A DNA stretch of 64,000 bases from Micromonospora parva (GTDB lineage: Bacteria > Actinomycetota > Actinomycetes > Mycobacteriales > Micromonosporaceae), in the NCBI RefSeq assembly GCF_000718515.1, contig NZ_JNZS01000002.1:1-64000 (forward strand), read 5' to 3'. The notes under the pieces are model-generated. The model was not told where the DNA came from. It made no database searches and saw only the letters and a program-made list of their open reading frames with translations. This document shows, one piece after another, positions 43,106 to 50,673 of the stretch; the first letter of the stretch is position 1; each line of letters begins with the position of its first letter. The position numbers and the translations under genes were made by a program.

Positions 43106-43882
43106 ATGGCCAAGCGCGTCTCCGCCACGAACGTCACCGCGTACTACGGGGGCTTCAAGGCGATCGAGAACATCAACCTGACGGTCGAGCCGAAGACGGT
43201 CACCGCCCTCATCGGGCCGTCCGGCTGCGGCAAGTCGACGTTCCTGCGGTCGATCAACCGGATGCACGAGGTGCTGCCGGGGGCCCGGGTCGAGGGCAGC
43301 CTGACCATCGACGACCAGGACATCTACGACCGGGACGTGGACGTCACGGCGGTCCGGCGCACGATCGGCATGGTCTTCCAGCGGCCGAACCCGTTCCCCA
43401 CCATGAGCATCTTCGAGAACGTGGTGGCCGGGCTGAAGCTCAACGGGGTCCGCAAGAAGTCGATCCTGGAGGACGCGGCCGAGAAGGCCCTGCGCGCCGC
43501 GAACCTGTGGGGCGAGGTCAAGGACCGGCTGGGCAAGCCCGGCGCGGGCCTCTCCGGCGGTCAGCAGCAGCGGCTCTGCATCGCCCGGACCATCGCTGTC
43601 GAGCCGCAGGTCGTGCTGATGGACGAGCCGTGCTCCGCCCTGGACCCGATCTCCACGCTGGCGATCGAGGACCTGATGTTCCAGCTCAAGGACAAGTTCA
43701 CGATCATCATCGTGACGCACAACATGCAGCAGGCCGCGCGGGTGTCGGACCGGACCGCCTTCTTCTCGATCGAGAAGACCGGCGACCCGGGCCGGCTGAT
43801 CGAGTACGACAACACCCAGAAGATCTTCAGCAACCCGAGCGTGAAGAAGACCGAGGACTACATCACCGGCCGCTTCGGCTGA
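43106..43882 (+). CDS. pstB: phosphate ABC transporter ATPase PstB
   Basis: The 258-residue ATPase has Walker A GPSGCGKS (residues 37-44), the PstB-specific Q-loop [14 protein letters not shown], signature [16 protein letters not shown] and Walker [17 protein letters not shown]. It energises phosphate import and contacts PhoR/PhoU in some bacteria. No phoU lies after it, unlike E. coli; a PhoU-like gene is 3.3 kb away with the Pit transporter. Confidence 0.96.
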   Translation: MAKRVSATNVTAYYGGFKAIENINLTVEPKTVTALIGPSGCGKSTFLRSINRMHEVLPGARVEGSLTIDDQDIYDRDVDVTAVRRTIGMVFQRPNPFPTMSIFENVVAGLKLNGVRKKSILEDAAEKALRAANLWGEVKDRLGKPGAGLSGGQQQRLCIARTIAVEPQVVLMDEPCSALDPISTLAIEDLMFQLKDKFTIIIVTHNMQQAARVSDRTAFFSIEKTGDPGRLIEYDNTQKIFSNPSVKKTEDYITGRFG

Positions 43883-43912
43883 GCCGCCGGTTCCCGCTCC
43901 ACGAGGAACCTG

Positions 43913-43992
43913 CCAAGATCGCGCTCGATCCTGGTTGTAGTGGTCTCGGCACGCCGTGAGGCCACTACTTCCCTGTTCGAGCGCGATCTTGG
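43913..43992. repeat. double palindrome after pstB, family A copy 2
   Basis: Outer arms CCAAGATCGCGCTCGA (43913-43928) and TCGAGCGCGATCTTGG (43977-43992) are perfect 16-bp inverted repeats. They enclose inner arms TAGTGGTCTC and GAGGCCACTA (9 of 10 pairs). This is the most complete copy of a family also seen near 7802 and 52937. Lying between convergent pstB and the NUDIX gene, it may end both transcripts. Confidence 0.88.
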
Positions 43993-44061
43993 CTGAGGCG
44001 CGGGACGCGAGCGGTGCGGGTCGCGATCATGGCTGAGGGGCGGCACGCGAGCGGTGCGGGT
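43982..44061. repeat. 40-bp tandem duplication
   Basis: Two adjacent 40-bp units starting CGCGATC and ending GCGAGCGGTGCGGGT (43982-44021 and 44022-44061) differ at three positions. The first unit starts in the right arm of the neighbouring palindrome and the second ends at the NUDIX stop codon. Confidence 0.85.
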
Positions 44062-44894
44062 CAGGCGAGGACGAAGCGGGGTTCGCCGTTCGGGGGGAGG
44101 TCCAGGCGAGGGGTGATCGGGGTGGCGGCGTCCCGGTCGGCCGCCGCCCGCGCCACACCGGCCAGGTCGCCGGCCGCCGCCACCTGGGCCAGCGTGACCA
44201 TTGTCGGTGGCAGCATGGTCAGCTCCCCGGCCCGCGCGCGGGCCAGCGCGTCCGCCGGCCGGATCCACAGGGTGTGGTCGGCCTCGCCGGAGACGTCGCG
44301 GGTCCGCTGCCCCGCCGGCAGCAGGGCCACGAAGAAGTACGTGTCGAAGCGCCGCGGCTCGAACTCCGGAGTGATCCACCGGCTCCACGGCAGCAGCAGG
44401 TCCGACCGGAGGGTGAGCTGCCGGTCGGCGAGCAGCGCGGCGAAGCCCAGCCGGCGACCCTCCAGGTCCTGCCGGGCCGCCTCCCAGTCGTCGCCGCTGA
44501 CGTCGCCCACCACGGTCTCCCGGTTCGGGCCGGCGAGCAGCACACCCGCCTCCTCGAAGACCTCCCGCGCGGCGGCACAGACCACCGCCTGCGCGGCGTC
44601 CGAAGCCACGCCGAGCCGGCCCGCCCACTCGCCCGGTGTCGGCCCCGCCCAGTCCAGGTGCGCCTCCGAGTCGGAGCGGTCCACCCCGCCGCCGGGGAAG
44701 GCGTACATCCCGCCGAACGTCATCGCGGCGACCCGGCGGATGACGTACACCTCGAAGTCGGCATCGGTCGGGCGCAGCAGCAGGACGGTGGCCGCGACCC
44801 GCGGCGTGGCCGGGGTGCCACCCTCGGCCTGGAACCGGCGGGCGTGCTCGACCAGGGCTGCCGGGGCGGCGAAGCCGGCACTGTCGATCGTCAT
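44061..44894 (-). CDS. NUDIX hydrolase, NUDT19-like
   Basis: The 277-residue protein has a Nudix box interrupted by an insertion: FPGGGVD (residues 66-72), then about 35 extra residues, then REVFEEAG (110-117), which supplies the metal-binding glutamates. This pattern is typical of CoA-type NUDT7/19 hydrolases, although the exact substrate is unknown. TAGGCT ends six bases before the ATG, predicting leaderless translation. The gene is convergent with pstB. Confidence 0.88.
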   Translation of the reverse strand: MTIDSAGFAAPAALVEHARRFQAEGGTPATPRVAATVLLLRPTDADFEVYVIRRVAAMTFGGMYAFPGGGVDRSDSEAHLDWAGPTPGEWAGRLGVASDAAQAVVCAAAREVFEEAGVLLAGPNRETVVGDVSGDDWEAARQDLEGRRLGFAALLADRQLTLRSDLLLPWSRWITPEFEPRRFDTYFFVALLPAGQRTRDVSGEADHTLWIRPADALARARAGELTMLPPTMVTLAQVAAAGDLAGVARAAADRDAATPITPRLDLPPNGEPRFVLA

Positions 44895-44969
44895 GCCGCG
44901 AGCCTAGTTCCCGACAGCGGAACGCCGGCCGCGCGCTGGGGCGATGAGCGGTGGCTCGGTCGACGATTT

Positions 44970-45017
44970 GAGCGTGATGACTCTGAGGCATCAAAATGCC
45001 TCAGAGGCATCACGCTC
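44970..45017. repeat. long near-perfect hairpin, family B copy 2
   Basis: Arms of 22 bp (44970-44991 and 44996-45017) begin GAGCGTGATG and pair at 21 of 22 positions around CAAA. Each arm also holds an internal inverted repeat of CTC and GAG with GATG and CATC ends. It shares the GAGCGTGATG edge with the hairpin at 23303-23348. It lies between divergent NUDIX and oxidoreductase genes. Confidence 0.85.
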
Positions 45018-45124
45018 GTCAGGCCGTCAGGCCCGAGGCGTCGGGTCGGGGTGTGGCAGCAGGCCGCAGACCGGGCAGCGGGCCGGGCAGCGGGCGGTTC
45101 AGCTGGCTCGGTTAGCGTTTCGGC

Positions 45125-46093
45125 ATGACTCGTTGGGGCATCCTGGCCACCGGCCACATCGCCAGCCGTTTCGCCGAAGACCTCCGGCTGGTGCCGGACG
45201 CCGAGTTGGTGGCGGTCGGTTCCCGCGCCGCGCAGAGCGCACAGCGCTTCGCTGACACGTACGGCGCGAAGCGCGCCTACGGCTCCTGGGTGGAGTTGGC
45301 CGCCGACCCGGAGCTGGACGCGATCTACGTGGCGACCCCGCATTCCGCGCACTACGAGGCGGCGATGACCTGCCTGACCGCCGGGCGGGCCGTGCTGCTG
45401 GAGAAGCCGTTCACCCTCGACCTGGCCACCAGCACCGAGCTGGTGGACACCGCCCGCGCCGCCGGGGTCTTCCTGATGGAGGCCATGTGGATGCGGCTGA
45501 ACCCGATGATCCTGCGGATGGTCGAGCTGATCGCGGACGGGGCGATCGGCACGGTGAGCGGCGTCCGGGCCGACTTCGGGGTGGCCGGGCCGTTCCCGCC
45601 GGAGCACCGGATGCGCAACCCGGCGCTGGGCGGAGGCGCCCTGTTGGACCTGGGGATCTACCCGATCAGCCTGGCCCACCTGCTGCTCGGCGTGCCGCAG
45701 CACATCCGGTCCTGGGCGCAGCTCGGCCCGGAGGGGACGGACGAGAACACCGGCATGCTGTTCGGCTACGACACCGGAGCGCTGGCGACGTTGAGCTGCG
45801 GCATGGTCGGGTTGAGCGGGCAGACCGCCTCGATCACGGGCACCCTGGGGCGGATCGACGTGCCGGAGCCGTTCTTCCGACCGGGTTCGTTCACACTGCA
45901 CCGGGCCGGCGCCGAGCCGGAGACGTTCACGGCGGACGAGGCCGGCAACGGCTACCAGTACGAGGCGATCGAGGTGCAGCGCTGCCTGGCCGCCGGCCTG
46001 ACCGAGAGCCCGGTGGTGCCGCATGCCACCACCCTTGAGGTGATGGCCCTGCTGGACACGGTCCGCGAGCAGATCGGCGTCCGGTACGTCTGA
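45125..46093 (+). CDS. Gfo/Idh/MocA-family oxidoreductase
   Basis: The 322-residue protein has the Rossmann motif GILATGHIA (residues 5-13), the EKPFTLDLATS motif with catalytic-type lysine, and a C-terminal GFO_IDH_MocA domain with GGGALLDLGIYPI. These NAD(P)-dependent enzymes oxidise sugars, inositols or dihydrodiols; no specific substrate is visible. TAGCGT ends six bases before the ATG, so the mRNA is probably leaderless. It converges on the Pit gene with a shared terminator. Confidence 0.88.
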   Translation: MTRWGILATGHIASRFAEDLRLVPDAELVAVGSRAAQSAQRFADTYGAKRAYGSWVELAADPELDAIYVATPHSAHYEAAMTCLTAGRAVLLEKPFTLDLATSTELVDTARAAGVFLMEAMWMRLNPMILRMVELIADGAIGTVSGVRADFGVAGPFPPEHRMRNPALGGGALLDLGIYPISLAHLLLGVPQHIRSWAQLGPEGTDENTGMLFGYDTGALATLSCGMVGLSGQTASITGTLGRIDVPEPFFRPGSFTLHRAGAEPETFTADEAGNGYQYEAIEVQRCLAAGLTESPVVPHATTLEVMALLDTVREQIGVRYV

Positions 46094-46099
46094 ACAGGC

Positions 46100-46142
46100 A
46101 AAGGGCCCCCGGCCACGGCGAGACCGTGACCGGGGGCCCTTT
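46100..46142. terminator. bidirectional terminator hairpin
   Basis: AAAGGGCCCCCGG and CACGG pair with CCGTG and CCGGGGGCCCTTT around a CGAGA loop, with one mismatch. A-tract and T-tract ends serve both strands. It lies between the convergent oxidoreductase and pit genes. Confidence 0.92.
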
Positions 46143-46149
46143 CGTGCGC

Positions 46150-47157
46150 TCAGCCGAACAGCGGCCGGACCAGCAGGTAGGTCAGGCACGCGATCAGTGC
46201 GGCGGCCGGGAACGTGATGATCCAGGCCAGCACGATGTTGCCGGCCACGTTCCAGCGAACCGCGGAGAGTCGCTTGGTCGCGCCGACACCCATGATCGCC
46301 GAGGTGATGGTGTGGGTGGTGGAGATCGGCGCCTTCAGCACCAGGGCGTTGAAGTAGAGCACCGCGCTGGCGACGGTCTCGGCGGCGAAGCCCTCCGGCG
46401 GCCCCAAGTCGATGATCTTGCGGCCGAGGGTGCGGATGATCCGCCAACCACCGGCGTACGTGCCGAGGGCCAGCATCGTCGCCGAGGTCCAGAACACCCA
46501 GCCCGGGATGTGCGTCTTGCTCTCCTGGAAACCACCGGTGTAGAGCGCCAGCACCACGATGCCCATGGTCTTGGCGGCGTCCTGCATGCCGTGACCGACC
46601 GACATGGCGGCGGCCGAGGCGGTCTGCGCCCACCGGAAGCCCCGGTTGAGCTTGCCCGGCTGCCCCTTCCGGAACATCCAGAGGATGGCCAGCATCAGCA
46701 GGTAACCGAGGGTCAGACCGACGATCGGCGAGAGCACCATCGGCAGGATGACCTTCTCGCCGATGTTGACCCACTGCACGATGCCGCCGCTGGACAGCAG
46801 GGTCGCCCCGACCAGACCACCGAAGAGCGCGTGCGAGGAGGACGACGGCAGACCGAAGTACCAGGTGATCAGGTTCCAGGCGATGGCGCCGAGCACCCCG
46901 GCGAAGACCACCCCCAGGCTGCTGATGCCGGTGGGCAGGGTGACCAGGCCGTCGCCGACGGTCTTGGCCACTCCGGCGCCGAAGTGCGCGCCGACGAAGT
47001 TGCCGACCGCGGCGAGCCCCAGCGCGATCCGGGGGGTCAACGCGCGGGTCGAGACGCTTGTCGCGATCGCGTTGGCAGCGTCGTGGAAGCCGTTGGTGTA
47101 GTCGAACGCCAGGGCTACCGCGATCACCGCCAGGACGGCGATGAGTTCGGGAGACAC
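46150..47157 (-). CDS. pit: inorganic phosphate transporter, PitA family
   Basis: The 335-residue membrane protein has the Pit signature in both inverted halves: DYTNGFHDAANAIATSVST at the start and KAPISTTHTITSAIMGVGA towards the end. About ten hydrophobic helices are visible. It imports metal-phosphate by proton symport. It follows a DUF47/PhoU-like gene by four bases, the usual pairing for low-affinity phosphate import. PHO boxes upstream of that pair suggest PhoP control. Confidence 0.94.
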   Translation of the reverse strand: MSPELIAVLAVIAVALAFDYTNGFHDAANAIATSVSTRALTPRIALGLAAVGNFVGAHFGAGVAKTVGDGLVTLPTGISSLGVVFAGVLGAIAWNLITWYFGLPSSSSHALFGGLVGATLLSSGGIVQWVNIGEKVILPMVLSPIVGLTLGYLLMLAILWMFRKGQPGKLNRGFRWAQTASAAAMSVGHGMQDAAKTMGIVVLALYTGGFQESKTHIPGWVFWTSATMLALGTYAGGWRIIRTLGRKIIDLGPPEGFAAETVASAVLYFNALVLKAPISTTHTITSAIMGVGATKRLSAVRWNVAGNIVLAWIITFPAAALIACLTYLLVRPLFG

Positions 47158-47161
47158 CGGC

Positions 47162-47788
47162 TCAGGACTCCTTGACGGCGATGGTCTCGACGGTGTTCGC
47201 CACGTGCTCGAAGGCGTCGCAGGCTGCCTCCAGCTCGTCGGCGACCTCCTTCATCTTCAGCACGGTGAGCGCGTCGTACTCGCCGGAGAAGAGGCGGACG
47301 AGCAGCTGCCGGTTGATCCGGTCGCCCTCGTTCTCCAGCCGGTTGCACTCGATCCAGTAGTCCTCAAGATCCTTCATCGACTTCAGCCGGGGCATCGCGT
47401 CGGCGGTCAGCTTGGCCTGCTGGTCGAGCACGTTGACCATCTCGTGCAGCTCGCGCGGCAGCGCCGGAAGCTCGGTCAGCCCGTACAGGTAGAGCAGGTC
47501 GCCGACCGCTTCCAGGTGGTCCATCACGTCGTCCAGCAGCGAGCCGAGCCGGTAGATGTCCTCCCGGTCGAACGGCGTGATGAAGGTTGAGTTGATCTTC
47601 TTGTACAGCTCGTGGGTGATCTGGTCGCTGTCGTGCTCGACCTCGGTGAGCCGCTCGCTGACGGACTGCACGTCCACGCCGGGCAGGGCCAGCTCGTTGA
47701 GCAGCGCCGTGCCCCGGACCAGGTTCTGCGCGGCCCTGGTGAAGAGCTCGTAGAAGGCGCCCTCGGTGGGGCGGAAGGAAAACTTCAC
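47162..47788 (-). CDS. DUF47/PhoU-like Pit accessory protein
   Basis: The 208-residue protein is a helical bundle of the PhoU-related DUF47 family (FYELFTRAAQNLVRGTALLN, DREDIYRLGSLLDDVMDHLE, ELEAACDAFEHVANTVETIA). The charged DREDIYRL and EGDRI motifs may bind metal-phosphate. It precedes pit by four bases and probably regulates it. GTG 47788 is chosen because it gives VKFSFRPTEGAFY at the family start. PHO boxes lie 115 bp upstream. Confidence 0.9.
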   Translation of the reverse strand: MKFSFRPTEGAFYELFTRAAQNLVRGTALLNELALPGVDVQSVSERLTEVEHDSDQITHELYKKINSTFITPFDREDIYRLGSLLDDVMDHLEAVGDLLYLYGLTELPALPRELHEMVNVLDQQAKLTADAMPRLKSMKDLEDYWIECNRLENEGDRINRQLLVRLFSGEYDALTVLKMKEVADELEAACDAFEHVANTVETIAVKES

Positions 47789-47902
47789 AGCACAGACCTC
47801 GTCGCGTCGGTGGAAGGGTGGCGGCACCCGAGAGCGCCCGCTCGGTGAATGCTAGGAAACGGCAGAACCGGGAATTCGCCGGCCCACCCCTGGCCAGGCA
47901 CC

Positions 47903-47935
47903 ATTCACCGCTCGTTCACCTGCCGTTCACCTCGA
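47903..47935. promoter_or_regulatory. three phased PHO boxes before the pit operon
   Basis: ATTCACCGCTC, GTTCACCTGCC and GTTCACCTCGA start at 47903, 47914 and 47925, giving exact 11-bp spacing. They overlap the 3' end of the ppk2 gene (stop at 47916-47918) and lie upstream of the DUF47-pit pair, but read GTTCACC on the plus strand, opposite to those genes. Confidence 0.78.
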
Positions 47936-48857
47936 CCGTCCCACCGGCACCCGCTCCCCCAGCCAACAGGCGCCTCCGCTCCCGGGCCACGTCGAAATCG
48001 GCAGCCGGATACCCCAGATCGAGCGTGTCGAACGTCTCACGCAGCAGGTGGGCCACCGCCCAGTCCCGGTACCACTTGCGGTCCGCCGGCACCACGAACC
48101 AGGGCGCGGCGTCCGTGCCGCACCGGCTCAGCGCCTCGGCGTACGCGGCCTGGTAGTCGTCCCAGTGCCCCCGCGAGTCGATGTCGGAGGGGTTGTACTT
48201 CCAGTGCTTGCGCGGGTCGGTGAGCCGGTCCAGCAGGCGCTTGCCCTGCTCGGCGTACGAGATGTGCAGCATCACCTTGATCAGCGTCACGCCGTCCTCG
48301 GTCAGTTCCCGCTCGAACGCGTTGATCTCGTCATAGCGGGCCCGCCAGGTCGCCTCCGGCACCAGCGAGCCGACCCGGGCGATCAACACGTCCTCGTAGT
48401 GCGACCTGTTGAACATCCCCACGTACCCCGGCGGCGGCAGCTCCCGGCGGATCCGCCAGAGGAAGTCGTGCCGCAGCTCCTGACGCGTCGGCGGCCCGAA
48501 CGAGCGGATGTGCAGGCCCAGCGGGTTCATCGCGCCCGCCACCCGCTTGATCGTGCCGTCCTTGCCGCCGCAGTCCATGGCCTGCAACACCAGCAGCACC
48601 CGGCGGGCCGGCCGCTCCGATCCGGTCTTGGCCATCGCGAAGAGCATCTCCTGCTGCCGGCCCAGCTCCTCACCGACCAGCTCCACCTGCTCCCGCGCCC
48701 AGGTCTTACGGTGCTCGGCGCGGTCCGCCGGCACCGGTAGGCCGGGCATGGACCGCGGGTCGATCGCGCCGAGATCCACCGGCGCGGTGACCCGCAGCAG
48801 TTCCCGCATCGAGCCGCCGTCCGGCCCCACGATCTGCCCTTGCTGGGGTGCGCTCAT
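47916..48857 (-). CDS. ppk2: polyphosphate kinase 2
   Basis: The 313-residue protein is a PPK2-family kinase with a P-loop fold: Walker A-like AMDCGGKDGTIKRV, lid-like SFGPPTRQELRHDFLWRI and NRSHYEDVL as Walker B segment. Such enzymes use polyphosphate to phosphorylate nucleotides. It neighbours the Pit/DUF47 phosphate genes, so polyphosphate and phosphate uptake are clustered. No PHO box lies at its own start. A possible leaderless -10, GATGAT, is weak. Confidence 0.93.
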   Translation of the reverse strand: MSAPQQGQIVGPDGGSMRELLRVTAPVDLGAIDPRSMPGLPVPADRAEHRKTWAREQVELVGEELGRQQEMLFAMAKTGSERPARRVLLVLQAMDCGGKDGTIKRVAGAMNPLGLHIRSFGPPTRQELRHDFLWRIRRELPPPGYVGMFNRSHYEDVLIARVGSLVPEATWRARYDEINAFERELTEDGVTLIKVMLHISYAEQGKRLLDRLTDPRKHWKYNPSDIDSRGHWDDYQAAYAEALSRCGTDAAPWFVVPADRKWYRDWAVAHLLRETFDTLDLGYPAADFDVARERRRLLAGGAGAGGTVEVNGR

Positions 48858-49046
48858 GCACGGATCATCACCCAACCGCCGCCGATCCGCCCGCCGAGAG
48901 CCGTCGACGGACCCCGGCCCGGTGACCGACACCCTCGACCTGCGCCCACCGCAGGCACCGACCCACCGGGGCGTTCCGGGGCTGCCGGCACCTCCGCCAG
49001 GCGGGAGGATGGAGGCCGGGACACCGACCGGAAGGGGTGGTGGGTC

Positions 49047-50012
49047 GTGCGGGAACTGGCGACGGAGTTCGAGGCCGAGCGGGGCCGGCTCCTCGCGGTG
49101 GGCCACCGGATGCTGGGCAGCCGCAGCGAGGCGGAGGACGCGGTCCAGGAGACCTGGCTGCGCTACGCCGGGGCGCTGGCCGACCCGGCGGCCCGCGCCG
49201 AGATCCGTGACCTGTCCGCGTGGCTGACCACCACCTGCGCCCGGATCTGCCTGGACGTGCTCCGCTCGGCCCGGGTCCGCCGGGAGGCGTACCCCGGACA
49301 GTGGCTGCCGGAGCCGGTGGTGAGCCCGGTGGACGGTCGGTCGCCGGCCGACGGTTACGCGCCCGACCCGGCGGAGCGGGCGGTCCGCACCGACCAGGTC
49401 GGCACGGCGCTGCTGGTGGTGCTGGAGCGGCTCGCACCGGAGCAACGGGTCGCGCTGGTGCTGCACGACGTGTTCGCGTTGCCGTTCGCCCGGGTCGCGG
49501 GGGTGCTCGGCACCACCGAGGCGGCTGCCCGGCAGCTCGCCTCCCGGGCCCGTCGGGCGGTCAGCGCGCCGGACGTACCCCGGCACACCGCGGACCCGGC
49601 CGAGCAGCGCCGGGTGCTCAAGGCGTTCGTCGCCGCGACCGAGTCCGGCGAGCTGGACCAACTCCTCCAGGTGCTCGCACCGGACGTGGTCTTCGTCGGC
49701 GACTCGGGCGGGCACTTCCCGGCGGCCCGTCGGCCGGTGCTCGGCGCCGACGCCGTGGCTCGCCTCACCCTCGGGCTGTTCGGCCGGACCGGCCGGTACG
49801 CCGACCGGGTGCTGGCTCGGCCGGTGCTCGTCGACGGCGCGCTCGGCCTGCAGATGGAGACGGCACACAGCGACGGGCGACCGATCCGCCTGGTCACCGC
49901 ATTCGCTGTGGACCGGGGCCGGATCACCGCCATCTACAACCAGCTCAACCCGGAGAAGCTGACCGACCTGCCGCCGCTGGACGCCGACGACGGCTGGCCA
50001 CCACGCTGGTGA
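49047..50012 (+). CDS. sigJ: ECF41/SigJ-like RNA polymerase sigma factor
   Basis: The 321-residue protein has sigma region 2 (GHRMLGSRSEAEDAVQETWL) and region 4 (LAPEQRVALVLHDVFALPFA and TTEAAARQLASRARRAV), followed by a SnoaL-like C-terminal domain that acts as a built-in anti-sigma element in ECF41. The conserved tail motif NPEKL and DGW are present. ECF41 genes usually sit next to an oxidoreductase or decarboxylase target; here PPK2 and DUF402 are the neighbours. GTG 49047 is used because it starts just before RELATEFEAERGRLL. Confidence 0.9.
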   Translation: MRELATEFEAERGRLLAVGHRMLGSRSEAEDAVQETWLRYAGALADPAARAEIRDLSAWLTTTCARICLDVLRSARVRREAYPGQWLPEPVVSPVDGRSPADGYAPDPAERAVRTDQVGTALLVVLERLAPEQRVALVLHDVFALPFARVAGVLGTTEAAARQLASRARRAVSAPDVPRHTADPAEQRRVLKAFVAATESGELDQLLQVLAPDVVFVGDSGGHFPAARRPVLGADAVARLTLGLFGRTGRYADRVLARPVLVDGALGLQMETAHSDGRPIRLVTAFAVDRGRITAIYNQLNPEKLTDLPPLDADDGWPPRW

Positions 50013-50022
50013 GCCGGCCCGG

Positions 50023-50529
50023 TCAGACCACCAGGGCCAACCACTTGCGGTACGCGGTGGCGAACGGCTCGGTGCCGTCGCCCAAGGCCCCGAACAGCCG
50101 CTGTGCCGCCGCCTCCGCCTCGACCACCACGTCGTCCGGGTAGCCGAACCGGGCCCGGTGCTCGGCGAACTCGTCCTCGTCGAGCAGCTCCACCAGGCCG
50201 GTGGCCCGACGCCGGACGACGTCCAGGTCAAGGTCGATCAGGTGGACGGTGTCGTCGGACTCCCAGCGGGCCGGGGTCGTGATGTCGCAGTAGACCTCGC
50301 TGGTGCGCGGCGGCGGGTTGAAGATGGCCGTCCACCAGGCGCGGTGCGGCACCAGCAGCACGAACGGGATCTTCTCCACCGAGGGGCGGCCGTGGTAGAC
50401 CGACTGGGTGCCCTCGGGCACTCCGAGCCAGATGCCGAGATCGTCCTCCGTGAGCCGGCGGGCCGGGTAGTCGCGGTGGGCGCTGCCGTCGTACTTGCGG
50501 TAGATCACTCGGACCATGTCGCTCGGCAT
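50023..50529 (-). CDS. DUF402 family protein
   Basis: The 168-residue protein matches the DUF402 family (VYHGRPSVEKIPFVLLVPHR and RWESDDTVHLIDLDLDVVRR, DEDEFAEHRARFGYPDDV). Related members are nucleoside diphosphate hydrolases or FomD, with acidic metal ligands in the DLDLD segment. The physiological substrate is unknown. TAGGGT ends seven bases before the ATG, consistent with a leaderless transcript. It is convergent with the sigma-factor gene. Confidence 0.85.
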   Translation of the reverse strand: MPSDMVRVIYRKYDGSAHRDYPARRLTEDDLGIWLGVPEGTQSVYHGRPSVEKIPFVLLVPHRAWWTAIFNPPPRTSEVYCDITTPARWESDDTVHLIDLDLDVVRRRATGLVELLDEDEFAEHRARFGYPDDVVVEAEAAAQRLFGALGDGTEPFATAYRKWLALVV

Positions 50530-50673
50530 GATTCGCACCCTAACCGATACTGCCCACGCGTCGTAGCGCGGCCGTAACCGGACGGCGTCGCCCGCACCGC
50601 CCGGCCCGGTCGGCGGCACGCCACGCGGCGGATGGGCGCTACCGGTGTCGGCGGCGCCGGGTACCGTCGCACG

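Noticed and set aside
11935-44061. Tandem repeats as CRISPR arrays.
   Set aside because: Only two or three units, no distinct spacers and no cas genes.
23303-45017. Palindromes as insertion-sequence ends.
   Set aside because: No transposase frame and no target duplications lie in the window; elements are short and complete on their own.
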